The notes below the pieces were generated by a model. It did no database searches. It was not told where the DNA came from and saw only the letters and a program-made list of their open reading frames with translations. The translations under genes and the position numbers were made by a program. Positions 1-9,107 of a stretch of DNA of 43,041 nt are shown one piece after another. Origin of the DNA: Lachnospiraceae bacterium (GTDB taxonomy: Bacteria > Bacillota > Clostridia > Lachnospirales > Lachnospiraceae); NCBI GenBank assembly GCA_030537215.1, contig JAUNOF010000004.1, forward strand, positions 1 through 43,041, read 5' to 3'. Numbering within the stretch: position 1 is the first letter of the stretch; the number at the start of each line of letters is the position of its first letter.

Positions 1-72
1 AACATTATATTTTTTAACAAAAAGGAGTTATTTTTACTGCACAGACCGCTTCATTCATACCGCCGCAAACAA

Positions 73-1023
73 TTAACAAATATTTTGGGGTGCTCCGTCT
101 AAATATGCATATACATTCTCAAATACAATATGAGCCCGTCTCTCCATCGCTTCTTCTGAAATAAATGCCTGATGCGGTGTCAAAAGCGTATTCGGTGCAT
201 GAAGAAGGGGATACTCTTCCGGAATCGGCGGTTCCATATCAAACACATCTACACATGCAAATCCCAATCTTCCTTCACATAATGCTTCTGCCAATGCATC
301 ATTATCTACGATTGGACCTCTGGCACAATTAATGAATACTGCATTCGGCTTCATCAACGCAATTCTCTCTTTACTAATAAATCCTCTCGTCGAATCATCC
401 AAAAGCAGATTTAAGGAGATAATATCTCCTTCTGCTAATACCTCCTCCAGAGATTTATAAATGATCCCCATTTGCTCCGCTTCCGTTTTTGGATTTTTGT
501 CATAGGCAATCACATTAGCCCCAAATCCCTGGAACAACTTTGCACACTTCATGCCTATTTTGCCAAGACCGATAATGCCTACCGTCTTACCGCAGATTTC
601 TCTCCCGCCTATGCCGGCACTTGTTCCGCCGGCTCTTACAATTCCATTGGCCTTCACTACATTTCGCAATGCATCAATCGCCATTCCGATAACCAGTTCT
701 GCTACTGTCTGATTGGAATAACCCGCAGAATTACAGATCATAATATTTTTGTTTTTGCAGGCTTCTCTCCCTACATGATCGATCCCGGTAAATGCAACGG
801 AAATCATTTTTAAGTTCTTGGCCGCCTCAATTACTTCATCCGGATATGGACTATTGGCAATCATCACAATATCGCTGTCCCGGCTGCGCTCCTTTAATTC
901 TTCAATATCCACCGCTTTCCTGTCATAATAGAAAAACTCATGTCCATTCTTTGTGATCTTTTCTGCTAATTTATCGATCAGCTCCTTAGACACACTGATC
1001 GGCTCAACTAAACTAACCTTCAT
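73..1023 (-). CDS. D-2-hydroxyacid dehydrogenase family, NAD-dependent
   Basis: This 316-residue protein is a member of the D-isomer-specific 2-hydroxyacid dehydrogenase family, which reduces 2-keto acids (or oxidises D-2-hydroxy acids) with NAD(H). The Rossmann glycine motif is GLGKIG at residues 152-157. Asp175, at the end of the second strand, favours NAD over NADP. The catalytic triad is Arg235 (in CARGP), Glu264 (in DMEPP) and His284 (in TPHQAF). It is the last gene of the nucleoside operon, 15 bases after the phosphorylase gene. Its substrate is unknown. A role in handling the C2 product of the aldolase is possible, but aldehydes are not the usual substrate of this family. The family call is firm; the pathway role is inference. 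Confidence 0.88.
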   Translation of the reverse strand: MKVSLVEPISVSKELIDKLAEKITKNGHEFFYYDRKAVDIEELKERSRDSDIVMIANSPYPDEVIEAAKNLKMISVAFTGIDHVGREACKNKNIMICNSAGYSNQTVAELVIGMAIDALRNVVKANGIVRAGGTSAGIGGREICGKTVGIIGLGKIGMKCAKLFQGFGANVIAYDKNPKTEAEQMGIIYKSLEEVLAEGDIISLNLLLDDSTRGFISKERIALMKPNAVFINCARGPIVDNDALAEALCEGRLGFACVDVFDMEPPIPEEYPLLHAPNTLLTPHQAFISEEAMERRAHIVFENVYAYLDGAPQNIC

Positions 1024-1038
1024 TTTACTTACCTCCAG

Positions 1039-1878
1039 CTATCCATTTAATAATGATGGAAAGAAATATGCCTTTCCCGTTTTCTGCTTCTTTTTCTCCC
1101 AATCCCATAAAATCTGCATGGCAAGATTTGCAACCTCTATGTTATGGTCTACCGTACTGTTATCGTATTGAAATGAATTATTCACACGATTTGCAACTAC
1201 GGTAAAAATCGCCCCGGCTCTCATTCCATACAAGGAGCTGATCGTCAAAACCGTTGCTGCCTCCATTTCAAAATTAAGTACTCCGGCAGCCTTCATATCA
1301 GGAAGAATGTCATTCATAAAGCTTTGGCTGTATCCTTTATATCCAGGTCTTCCTTGTCCGCAGAAAAAAGAACCTGCTGTATAGCCAATGCCCACATGAT
1401 ACGGATATCCCAGATGCTCTGCTGCTTGAATCAAAGCCAGTGTGATCTCATAATTTGCAATAGCAGGATAAGAATTTATCACATATCCATCACTGGTTCC
1501 TTCCTTTCGAACCGCTCCGCTGCATATAATCAGATCCCCAGGTTTAATCCATTCCTGAATCGTGCCGCAGGTTCCCACTCGAATCAGCGTATCACATCCC
1601 AACTCCGCCAAGTCTTCCAGTGCACTTGCTGTTGAACCGCCTCCGGCGCCTGTGGAACACGCAGAAATATCCAAATCTCCAATCTTACCTGTGTAAGTTA
1701 CATGTTCTCGATAATCTGCCACCATCTCCCCGCAGTCCCATGTCTGCGCAATTTTTGAAACGCGTTTTGGGTCTCCTGGAAGGAGGCAGTATCTGGCTAC
1801 CTCCCCTTTCCCGCAGCGAATATGATACTGCTTGCCTTTCTCATCTACAGGGCGCGCAGCATTCTTCCACTCGTCCAT
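1039..1878 (-). CDS. Uridine-phosphorylase-like nucleoside phosphorylase
   Basis: This 279-residue protein belongs to the NP-I (PNP/UDP phosphorylase) family, which uses phosphate to split a nucleoside into free base and pentose-1-phosphate. The phosphate-binding PGDPKRV lies at residues 34-40 and RVGTCG at 100-105, and the ribose-binding FEMEAA motif follows in the C-terminal half. The segment at 171-178 (CGQGR) keeps a Gln and an Arg (Gln175, Arg177) in the place where E. coli Udp uses Gln166 and Arg168 to bind uracil, so pyrimidine nucleosides are the likelier substrate. It sits 27 bases after the permease gene and shares an operon with a purine phosphorylase. Substrate preference is inferred from those two residues only. 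Confidence 0.85.
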   Translation of the reverse strand: MDEWKNAARPVDEKGKQYHIRCGKGEVARYCLLPGDPKRVSKIAQTWDCGEMVADYREHVTYTGKIGDLDISACSTGAGGGSTASALEDLAELGCDTLIRVGTCGTIQEWIKPGDLIICSGAVRKEGTSDGYVINSYPAIANYEITLALIQAAEHLGYPYHVGIGYTAGSFFCGQGRPGYKGYSQSFMNDILPDMKAAGVLNFEMEAATVLTISSLYGMRAGAIFTVVANRVNNSFQYDNSTVDHNIEVANLAMQILWDWEKKKQKTGKAYFFPSLLNG

Positions 1879-1905
1879 TTCTATATATTCCCTCCTGTTC
1901 TATGA

Positions 1906-2820
1906 TTATAGTTCTACATGCTTTCCCATTCCAGCCGGTCCTCTCCCGCCTTTTACAACAAAGATAATAACAAAAAGCGTAATCACATATGGGGTCATCA
2001 TAACCAGCTGTGATGGAAATACACTCTGGAACATGGTCTGTACAGAATCAAAAAAGCCAAAAAATAAACTTCCAGCCAGCACACCTGCTGGATTATATCT
2101 GCCAAAGGCATCAATAACAACTGCAATATATCCTCGTCCAGAAGTCATATTTTCCACAAAAAGATTCATCTGCCCTAAAGAAAGATATGCTCCGCCAAAG
2201 CCTGCCAATGCGCCGCTTGCTGCAACCCCAAAATACTTATATCGATTTACATTTAATCCAACTGTGCTGGCGGCCTGGGGATTCTCTCCTACCATTCTCA
2301 TTCTCAATCCGATCTTCGTCTTATATAAAAAGATCCACCCCGCAGCCACTAACACAATCGTAATAAAAAACAGAATATTTTGGGAGGCCAGGATAGGTCC
2401 GATCACTGGTATCTTTTTTATCCATATCCCATCGGGCTTCTCAAATGCTGCTACTGCCACTGATTTGCCGCCCATATGAAATACGATCTCAAGCAGCAGT
2501 GGTGTAATTGCTGAAGCCAAAAGATTGACACACATGCCGCTGATCGATGCATTTACTTTATATGTAATGTGCATAACAGCATGCAGCATCGAAATGATGA
2601 TTCCAAATAAGATCCCGGTAAAAAGACCGATCCACGCATTTCCAGAAAACCAGGAGCCTAACACTGCAAAAAACGATCCCGCCAGCATCATTCCTTCCAA
2701 TCCCAGATCACTTACACCTGCCTTTGTAGAAAAACAGCCTCCCATAGAAGCCAAAATAAGCGGCACAGAGCTTCTCAGTGTTGAAGCTAAAATCGAACTA
2801 ATCAAATTCATATTTAACAT
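1906..2820 (-). CDS. Nucleoside ABC transporter permease (NupQ/YufQ-like)
   Basis: This is an integral membrane permease of the branched-chain/BMP-type ABC importer group. The protein is about 304 residues, almost entirely hydrophobic segments, and the N-terminal motif with GLEGMM resembles B. subtilis YufQ/NupQ. I place the start at 2820 rather than further upstream because GGGAGG lies nine bases before that ATG. The start then overlaps the stop of the preceding permease gene by only seven bases, which suggests translational coupling. It would form the membrane channel as a heterodimer with the permease encoded just upstream. Confidence 0.9.
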   Translation of the reverse strand: MLNMNLISSILASTLRSSVPLILASMGGCFSTKAGVSDLGLEGMMLAGSFFAVLGSWFSGNAWIGLFTGILFGIIISMLHAVMHITYKVNASISGMCVNLLASAITPLLLEIVFHMGGKSVAVAAFEKPDGIWIKKIPVIGPILASQNILFFITIVLVAAGWIFLYKTKIGLRMRMVGENPQAASTVGLNVNRYKYFGVAASGALAGFGGAYLSLGQMNLFVENMTSGRGYIAVVIDAFGRYNPAGVLAGSLFFGFFDSVQTMFQSVFPSQLVMMTPYVITLFVIIFVVKGGRGPAGMGKHVEL

Positions 2821-3917
2821 CTTTCTGCACCTCCCAGCTCTTTTGATCTTCTGTGTATCCTGAATGCTTTCAACCATCTTAAAATGGAGTGGATCAGCGC
2901 CGGCGCTGCTACAAAGATAATCACCAAAACCTGAATAACATCTACAAACTCGACTGGTATCCTGGTCGTTCGATTTAAGGTAATCGTCCCGGCTCTTAAA
3001 ACTCCTACAAGGAAAGCTGACAAAATTGCTCCAACCGGGCTATATGCCGCCAATGCCGCTACTGAGATTCCACTAAACCCATATCCAGAAGAAAATCCAT
3101 CTACAAAGCGATAATTTACTCCCAACGCCACTACGGCTCCACCCAAAGCCGCAACCGCCCCACTTAAAGCAAATGTAATCAAATACGTCCTCGCCACGGA
3201 AATGCCGGCTACTTTGGCTGCCTTCAAATTAAATCCTGTAACCTTGATCTCATATCCGAATACTGTTTTATTCAGCATGAGCTGGAGAATAATAGCAATC
3301 AAGATTACTAGAAATATGGCACTGGTAAGCTGTGTCTGCGGTATTAATTTTGTAAGCTGTGCACTTTCTTGAATTCTTATGGTCTGACCAATACCGCTCT
3401 GTGCATCCTTTAATGGGCCGTTTGCCAGATAGCTGGTAAAAAACTTAATAATATCATTCAGCATCAATGTCATTATGATTTCATTGGCATTAAACCGTAT
3501 TTTAGCCAAAGCCACTAAACCGGCAATCACACCGCCTACTATAAAAGCACAGAAAAGAGCCAGGGGAACATGAATAATTCCTGGAATACCGGTTACATAC
3601 GCTCCGATCAACGCTGCTGTCATGGCTCCTGCATACAACTGACCTTCTGCACCAGTATTGATCATCCGCACCTTGTAAGCTAAAGCAAAGGAAATTCCTG
3701 TAAACATAATCGGCGTTGCCTGACTTAAAGATAGTGCAAATCCCTTCACCGTTCCAAGAGAAACTCCGAATATCGCTTTATAGCTCTCTATTGCAGAATA
3801 CCCGCTGGCCTGAATCAATATCATTCCGATTATCAGAGAAAAAAGGAGCGCAAAAAAGGAGGTTGTCATTGATTTTCTCCATTCAACACTTTTTGCACTT
3901 TTCGCATCATCACCCAT
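2814..3917 (-). CDS. Nucleoside ABC transporter permease (NupP/YufP-like)
   Basis: This 367-residue permease has about ten hydrophobic helices and a short basic C-terminal tail. It contains the family signature segment around ANEIIMTLMLN, typical of the YufP/NupP partner of BMP-type importers. It overlaps the ATPase gene upstream by eight bases and the second permease gene downstream by seven, so translation of the three is probably coupled. Together with the ATPase and BMP lipoprotein it should import nucleosides across the cytoplasmic membrane. Confidence 0.9.
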   Translation of the reverse strand: MGDDAKSAKSVEWRKSMTTSFFALLFSLIIGMILIQASGYSAIESYKAIFGVSLGTVKGFALSLSQATPIMFTGISFALAYKVRMINTGAEGQLYAGAMTAALIGAYVTGIPGIIHVPLALFCAFIVGGVIAGLVALAKIRFNANEIIMTLMLNDIIKFFTSYLANGPLKDAQSGIGQTIRIQESAQLTKLIPQTQLTSAIFLVILIAIILQLMLNKTVFGYEIKVTGFNLKAAKVAGISVARTYLITFALSGAVAALGGAVVALGVNYRFVDGFSSGYGFSGISVAALAAYSPVGAILSAFLVGVLRAGTITLNRTTRIPVEFVDVIQVLVIIFVAAPALIHSILRWLKAFRIHRRSKELGGAERC

Positions 3918-5439
3918 GGCTTCCCTCCTCTATCATAGTGTGTCCTCCTGTCATAAGAAGCCCCATCTCTACCTCCGACAGCTCTCCTGGCAGACTTTCC
4001 GAAACTATTTTGCCTTCATACAATACTAATAAACGGTCGCTTAAGGTACGTACCTCGTCCAGATCAGCTGATATCAGAAGGATAGCGGCTCCTTGATCCC
4101 GAAGATTCAACATTACTTGATGAATGTATTCCATCGCCCCAATATCAACACCTCTTGTCGGATGGGCAATGATGATTACATTCGGATTCTGGCTGAACAC
4201 CCTGGCAATGATGATCTTCTGCTGATTGCCTCCCGAGAGAGAACTAGCCGCAGCCCCTATATTCGGTGCTTTAATGGCAAATTGCTGTTTCAGGCGGTTT
4301 CCTCTGTCAAGTATTTTTTTCTCTAAGCGAAATCCGCCTTTGCTGCAAAACTCTTTTTTTCGGTGATAGCCCAGGATCAGATTATCCTTCACCGTCATCT
4401 CCTTTACCAGACCTAATGAAAGCCTGTCCTCAGGAATATGCCCGATTCCTGCTTCTAAAAAATCCTTACAGTCTCCTTTTACTGCTTGATCCTCCACAGT
4501 AAGCTCCATTCTTTTCGGTACACACATTCCAGTCAGCGCTTCTATCAGTTGTGTTTGTCCATTTCCTTCAATTCCAGCAATGCCAAGGATCTCTCCATGG
4601 TGGATTTCAAAAGAGATTCCTTTAATCCGTTCTTTCCCTCCCTCCTTCACCACTAGATCCTTTAAACAAAGACAAATGTTCCCAATATTAGCTGCCGGCT
4701 GCCGCTTGCTTAAGTTTACCTGCCTGCCTACCATCATCTCTGATAGCTGCTGTGTTGTCACCTTTTTCGGATTTATATCCGACTGAATCAGCTTTCCATC
4801 TCTAAGAACAACAACTCGATCTGCCAGGGCTTTTGTTTCTTTTAACTTATGAGTAATTATAATAATTGTTTTTCCTTCTTCTCGCAGCGCCTGCAAGATC
4901 GCAAACAGGTCATTTACTTCATGCGGTGTAAGGACTGCCGTCGGCTCATCTAATATGATCACCTCTGCCTTTCGATACAAAACCTTTAAAATCTCAACTC
5001 TCTGCTGCTCACCCACAGATAATTTTTCAATTTTTGCATCCGGATCAAGGTTAAAATGAAACTGCTGGATCAACCGCTCTACCTTATGTCTGGCTTCTTT
5101 CATTGACAAAAAAGCTCCCGTCCCCGGCTCATTGCCGAGAATGATATTTTCTGTTACAGTAAAGGCCGGCACTAACATAAAATGCTGATGCACCATACAA
5201 ATTCCTTTTTCAATCGCATCTGCCGGCTTTTTCAGCTTCAGCGGCTCGCCTTTAAAAAAGATCGACCCAGATGTAGGTGCTGTCATTCCGTAAAGAATTT
5301 TCATCAATGTAGTTTTTCCCGCCCCGTTTTCTCCTAAAAGAGAAACGATCTCCTGCTCATTTAAGGAAAAGTCAACATGATCCAATGCAATAGTACCCGG
5401 ATAAATTTTCGTAATCTGTTCCATTCTTATTAATTCCAT
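3910..5439 (-). CDS. Nucleoside ABC transporter ATPase, two fused nucleotide-binding domains
   Basis: This 509-residue protein carries two tandem ABC ATPase domains, the arrangement found in sugar and BMP-type nucleoside importers (YufO/NupO). The first domain has Walker A GENGAGKT at residues 36-43 and the signature LSVGEQQ. The second has a degenerate Walker A (GIEGNGQT) but an intact signature LSGGNQQ followed by IIIAHPTRGVD. A degenerate second site is normal for the family. The start at 5439 is supported by GGAGG nine bases upstream. It lies between the BMP lipoprotein and the permeases in the operon. Confidence 0.92.
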   Translation of the reverse strand: MELIRMEQITKIYPGTIALDHVDFSLNEQEIVSLLGENGAGKTTLMKILYGMTAPTSGSIFFKGEPLKLKKPADAIEKGICMVHQHFMLVPAFTVTENIILGNEPGTGAFLSMKEARHKVERLIQQFHFNLDPDAKIEKLSVGEQQRVEILKVLYRKAEVIILDEPTAVLTPHEVNDLFAILQALREEGKTIIIITHKLKETKALADRVVVLRDGKLIQSDINPKKVTTQQLSEMMVGRQVNLSKRQPAANIGNICLCLKDLVVKEGGKERIKGISFEIHHGEILGIAGIEGNGQTQLIEALTGMCVPKRMELTVEDQAVKGDCKDFLEAGIGHIPEDRLSLGLVKEMTVKDNLILGYHRKKEFCSKGGFRLEKKILDRGNRLKQQFAIKAPNIGAAASSLSGGNQQKIIIARVFSQNPNVIIIAHPTRGVDIGAMEYIHQVMLNLRDQGAAILLISADLDEVRTLSDRLLVLYEGKIVSESLPGELSEVEMGLLMTGGHTMIEEGSHG

Positions 5440-5472
5440 CTCAAATCACCTCCGGTTCTATTCTCAAATCGT

Positions 5473-6591
5473 TTACTGCGGCATTGTATTCTTTTCAGCC
5501 CACGCATCTATCTCATCAATATCCTGCGGAAGAATCAGGGTCCCTTCTGAGATCGCTTTTTTTGCCTCATCCAATTTCTGAATCACATCTTCCGGGATCT
5601 CCAGATTCAAGCCATCACACTCGTAATCACAAACTCCTTCCGGAATTCCCATTGTAGTATAACCCGGCTTCCAGGTTCCATCCTTGATCTGACGGATCTC
5701 CTCCACAACAAACAGCCAAACCTTTTTTAAAGATGTGCTCAAGCTGTGATCCGGATCTACCATTCCAAGAGCCGTTCCAACTACATATCGATTTTCTTCC
5801 TGTGCTGCATAAAAAACACCCTGAGTAGAACTGCCTGCATTGGCTCCCACAATATCAGCTCCTCTTTGGTACATTAAAAGCGCCAGCTCTTTTGCCTTCG
5901 CCGGATCATTGTATCCGCCGATATAATTCGTCAAAATTTCCACGTCCGGATTTGCGTATTTCGCTCCGGCCAAAAATCCTGCTGCCTGTCCTCTGGAGGT
6001 AGGGCTGTCCACTGCAATGCAGAAGCCCAAAATATTTTCCGGGTTGCTCAATGGGAATCGTTCATCCTGTGTTGCAATTCCAGCTAACATTCCGGAAAGA
6101 AAATGCTGATCTGGATATGCGGCTGCTATGCAATGGATATTATCATATCCTTCAATAACGGTATCCAGCATGCAGAATTTTTGATCCGGATAATCCTCTG
6201 CAACCATTTTTAATGTGTCTACCTGATCTGTGCTGATGGTAAAGATAATGTCATACTCTCCAGCGTCTGCATAACTCCTTAACTGCGTTTCCGTTTCTGC
6301 AACCTCTCTGGTCTCGCAATAATCAAAGGAACAGCCAAATTCCTCCACGGCCATTTCGCATCCCTGATATACTTCATCATTGTATGCGTTATCTCCTAAT
6401 CCAGCCCCACTGAACACGATCGCAAATTTAATATCCGATCCATCCTTCAGATCTGTCTTTTCTTCTGCTGCAGTTGTCTCCTGCTGCTGATTTCCTTCCG
6501 GTACCGCCGCATTCTCTGATGGACCTTTGCATGCGGTCAAACAGATTGCGATTGCCAAACCTAAAATTAATGTTCCATGATGTTTCTTCAT
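5473..6591 (-). CDS. BMP-family nucleoside-binding lipoprotein
   Basis: This 372-residue protein is the extracellular substrate receptor of the importer. It starts with a short basic N-terminus and hydrophobic stretch ending in the lipobox LTAC, with Cys21 as the lipid anchor. An acidic linker (about residues 25-50) precedes a periplasmic-binding-protein-like BMP domain (PF02608 type), with segments such as AIVFSGAGLGDNAYNDE near its start. Known BMP lipoproteins (B. subtilis YufN, Treponema PnrA) bind nucleosides. Its position directly after the purine phosphorylase gene supports a nucleoside ligand. Confidence 0.9.
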   Translation of the reverse strand: MKKHHGTLILGLAIAICLTACKGPSENAAVPEGNQQQETTAAEEKTDLKDGSDIKFAIVFSGAGLGDNAYNDEVYQGCEMAVEEFGCSFDYCETREVAETETQLRSYADAGEYDIIFTISTDQVDTLKMVAEDYPDQKFCMLDTVIEGYDNIHCIAAAYPDQHFLSGMLAGIATQDERFPLSNPENILGFCIAVDSPTSRGQAAGFLAGAKYANPDVEILTNYIGGYNDPAKAKELALLMYQRGADIVGANAGSSTQGVFYAAQEENRYVVGTALGMVDPDHSLSTSLKKVWLFVVEEIRQIKDGTWKPGYTTMGIPEGVCDYECDGLNLEIPEDVIQKLDEAKKAISEGTLILPQDIDEIDAWAEKNTMPQ

Positions 6592-6618
6592 AGCTTCCTC
6601 CTCCTTTGAGCTTAATTC

Positions 6619-7332
6619 TCAAACCATTTCTAATGCTACTTCCATCATATTGGTAAAGCTGTTCTGGCGCTCTTGTGCACTTGCCTTTTCTCCTCGGATA
6701 ATATGATCCGATACCGTCAAAATACCTAAAGCCTTTTTCCTAGCAGCTGCAGCTACAATATACAGCGCGGCTACCTCCATCTCTACAGAAAGGACTCCCA
6801 TCTTCATCCATTTTGCTTGGCTTTCTGCTTCCTCCGGATAGAAAATATCAGTTGACAATACATTTCCCACATGATAATCCAGCCCTTTTCCCTCTATTAT
6901 CTCCACAGCCTTGCGCATCAACTGAAAATCCGGGATAGCAGAGAACACTCCATCCAGGTGATATTGCCGCGCATAGGGAGTGTCGTAGCATGCCCCCGCA
7001 GCAATTACCATATCTTTCACACATAATTCTGGAGCCAATCCACCCGTTGTACCGATTCGAATAATATTTTCTACATCATATAAATGATATAACTCATATG
7101 CGTGAACTCCGATGCTGGGTGCCCCGATCCCATGTGCCATGACGGTTACTGGCTTCTCCCTATACGTACCGGTATACGCATACATACAGCGCACCTCATT
7201 AACCAGTTTTGCATCCTCCAGATAAGTTTCTGCAATAAACTTTGCCCGCAGCGGATCGCCTGGCATCAAAACTGTTTTTGCAATCTCCCCAGGCTGTGCA
7301 GTTATATGATGTGTTGGCGCTTTTAAAGTCAT
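6619..7332 (-). CDS. deoD: Purine-nucleoside phosphorylase, DeoD type
   Basis: This 237-residue protein matches the hexameric bacterial PNP family and converts purine nucleosides plus phosphate to purine base and pentose-1-phosphate. The phosphate loop MPGDPLRA is at residues 23-30, RIGTTGG at 92-98 and the ribose-binding VEME at 183-186. Asp209, within TVSDHI, corresponds to the Asp204 that protonates N7 in E. coli DeoD, so both 6-amino and 6-oxo purines should be accepted. The DeoD family also tolerates 5'-modified nucleosides such as methylthioadenosine. It lies 13 bases after the MtnA-like gene. Confidence 0.93.
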   Translation of the reverse strand: MTLKAPTHHITAQPGEIAKTVLMPGDPLRAKFIAETYLEDAKLVNEVRCMYAYTGTYREKPVTVMAHGIGAPSIGVHAYELYHLYDVENIIRIGTTGGLAPELCVKDMVIAAGACYDTPYARQYHLDGVFSAIPDFQLMRKAVEIIEGKGLDYHVGNVLSTDIFYPEEAESQAKWMKMGVLSVEMEVAALYIVAAAARKKALGILTVSDHIIRGEKASAQERQNSFTNMMEVALEMV

Positions 7333-7345
7333 ATTTCTCCTCCTA

Positions 7346-8401
7346 TTACCTTAGCTTATTTAAATTCTCTCCAAATGGCTGCCGGATAACCCCTGCTTCT
7401 GTGATAATTCCGCTGATAAAGCGATTCGGGGTTACATCGAATGCAGGATACAACGCCTTGGTCCCTTCTGCAGCAATCATTTGTCCATTTATATATGTAA
7501 CCTCCGTTTCCGGTCGGTATTCCACCTCTAAATCCAGCCCTCGCCTCAACTGAAAGTCGATCGTATGCGCGGAAGTTGCGGTATAGAATGGAACCCCATT
7601 CTCCTTGGCTGCAACTGCATGCATATATGTTCCAACCTTATTGATCAGATCACCATTGGCCGCCACCCGGTCAGAACCCACAATCACCTTTTGAATTTTT
7701 CCTAATTCCATCAGGTATCCAGGCATTCCATCTGTAATCAACGTGTGTGGAATCCCAAATTTTTCCAGTTCAAATGCAGTGATTCTGGCCCCCTGTAAAT
7801 ACGGCCTCGTTTCGCACGTATAAACATGAATCCGTTTTCCCTGAAGAAAGGCAGTCCGAATTACTGATAATGCCCTTCCTCCAAAACCAGATCCAGCTAA
7901 TGCTCCCGAATGGCAATGTGTCAGGATGGCATCTCCATCATCAATCAACTCAGCCCCGTTCTCTCCAAGCTGCTTTTCAAAGGCCAATTGGTTTTCCAAA
8001 ATATCACAAGCCTTTTCTTCAAACAGATCTTCTATTTCGCCCTCCCCAAGCTGATTCACATAGTCTGTCATTTGCTGAATGGTTTTTATAAGATTTACCG
8101 CCGTCGGCCTTGTCATAGATAACAGCCTGCCTGCATCTACAATACGAGCTTTGTTCCCTTTACTCTTTCTGCATTCCAAAAGCATGCCATACACGCCTGC
8201 AATTCCAATCGCTCCTGATCCCCGAATTGCCATCGTTCTGATTGCTTCTGCAAGTTCTTCTACCTCATTAATTGCTACGATTATCATCTCATGTGGAAGC
8301 TTTAACTGGTTCACCATGCATAATTGATTCTCCTCCATCCAAATCGGCATCAGTAAACCTTCGTCCTTCCACCTTTTGGTCAGTTCAGCTAATCGCTTCA
8401 T
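7346..8401 (-). CDS. MtnA-like aldose-1-phosphate isomerase (diverged)
   Basis: This 351-residue protein is in the MtnA/eIF2B-related isomerase family, which converts 5-methylthioribose-1-phosphate (or a related pentose-1-phosphate) to the ketose-1-phosphate. The catalytic Cys163 (in LTHCHSG) and Asp244 (in GSDRVAANGD) are both present. It differs from the usual motifs: HCHSG instead of HCNAG, CETRPYLQGAR instead of [11 protein letters not shown] (Cys196 for Asp), and RGSGAIG instead of RGAPAIG. I start it at 8401 because AAGGAG lies ten bases upstream; an upstream extension would run into the aldolase gene. The changes near the active site suggest a substrate other than methylthioribose-1-phosphate, perhaps ribose-1-phosphate, but this is inference. 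Confidence 0.85.
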   Translation of the reverse strand: MKRLAELTKRWKDEGLLMPIWMEENQLCMVNQLKLPHEMIIVAINEVEELAEAIRTMAIRGSGAIGIAGVYGMLLECRKSKGNKARIVDAGRLLSMTRPTAVNLIKTIQQMTDYVNQLGEGEIEDLFEEKACDILENQLAFEKQLGENGAELIDDGDAILTHCHSGALAGSGFGGRALSVIRTAFLQGKRIHVYTCETRPYLQGARITAFELEKFGIPHTLITDGMPGYLMELGKIQKVIVGSDRVAANGDLINKVGTYMHAVAAKENGVPFYTATSAHTIDFQLRRGLDLEVEYRPETEVTYINGQMIAAEGTKALYPAFDVTPNRFISGIITEAGVIRQPFGENLNKLR

Positions 8402-8415
8402 CTTCCACATTCTCC

Positions 8416-9033
8416 TTAAATCTTTGTCATTTTTAAAATAGTTTCTCTGTGCTCCGCAATAAATGTCTGAATACAAGCCTGCCTGGCCGTCTGTTCAACC
8501 AGATCTGCCAGATTATATGCCTTTTCCAAAGTAACCCCGATCGTACAGATTCCATGTTCTTTCATCAGGATCGCGTTACATTCCGGATTACTGCGGAAAG
8601 CATCAATTACTGCTTCTCTTAATGCATCACTTCCTGCAGGCGCTGATGGAATCCAGGGAACACGTCCCACTATTTTTCTGGAAGTCACGGTTGTATGCGG
8701 AAGTTCCATCTCATTATTCGCAATCCCAATGGCAAAATTGGGATGACAATGTACAAATGCATTCATGTCAGGCCTTAATTTCAGTACACCCAGGTGAAAT
8801 CCCGTTTCCTTAGAGGGAACCCCATCTCCATATACAACGCTGCCATTGCCGTCCACGATCAAAACATCCTGTTCTGTCATCGTTCGCATATTAACCGCTG
8901 TTTTCTTAATCGCAAACAAATCTGTTCCTGGCACTCGGCAGCTAAGATTTCCCCCTGAAGCCTGTGTATATCCTTTCTCATACACATAATGACAAAATTC
9001 TGCTAACTCCTTTCGAATCTTTAAATATTCCAT
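8416..9033 (-). CDS. Class II aldolase (fuculose-1-phosphate aldolase/Ald2-like)
   Basis: This 205-residue protein is a Zn-dependent class II aldolase of the FucA/RhaD/AraD family. The predicted zinc ligands are His95 and His97 (VHCHPN) and His160 (KEHG), with Glu76 (SKETGFH) as the acid/base. Such enzymes cleave ketose-1-phosphates to dihydroxyacetone phosphate and a short aldehyde. In the DHAP shunt, a homologue (Ald2) cleaves methylthioribulose-1-phosphate or 5-deoxyribulose-1-phosphate. It is the first gene of the operon, directly before the isomerase gene, so it probably acts on the isomerase product. The exact substrate cannot be read from sequence. Confidence 0.88.
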   Translation of the reverse strand: MEYLKIRKELAEFCHYVYEKGYTQASGGNLSCRVPGTDLFAIKKTAVNMRTMTEQDVLIVDGNGSVVYGDGVPSKETGFHLGVLKLRPDMNAFVHCHPNFAIGIANNEMELPHTTVTSRKIVGRVPWIPSAPAGSDALREAVIDAFRSNPECNAILMKEHGICTIGVTLEKAYNLADLVEQTARQACIQTFIAEHRETILKMTKI

Positions 9034-9052
9034 ATTTCCTCCTTTTAATGTA

Positions 9053-9068
9053 GTAGGACGTCCAACCT
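9053..9068. promoter_or_regulatory. GntR/UTRA operator, site 1
   Basis: The sequence GTAGGACGTCCAACCT contains the perfect palindrome GGACGTCC. It recurs with one mismatch at 10086-10101. It starts eleven bases after the -10 box of the minus-strand promoter and lies just past the expected transcription start, a position suited to repression of the aldolase-to-dehydrogenase operon. The GntR gene between the two sites is the obvious binder; binding itself is inferred. Confidence 0.75.
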
Positions 9069-9078
9069 TTATTGTAAT

Positions 9079-9107
9079 ATGATAGCATAGCCCGCCTTAT
9101 TTGTCAA
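9079..9107 (-). promoter_or_regulatory. Promoter of the nucleoside locus 1 operon
   Basis: On the minus strand, a TTGACA -35 box (9102-9107) and a TATCAT -10 box (9079-9084) are separated by 17 bases. The start would be near 9072, about 40 bases before the aldolase start codon, so the operator at 9053-9068 lies at the very start of the transcript. Confidence 0.75.

Noticed and set aside
1..72. Possible short ORF or terminator downstream of locus 1
   Set aside because: The only frame is 14 codons and no stem with a T-run is visible; the operon may simply continue or end beyond the window edge.
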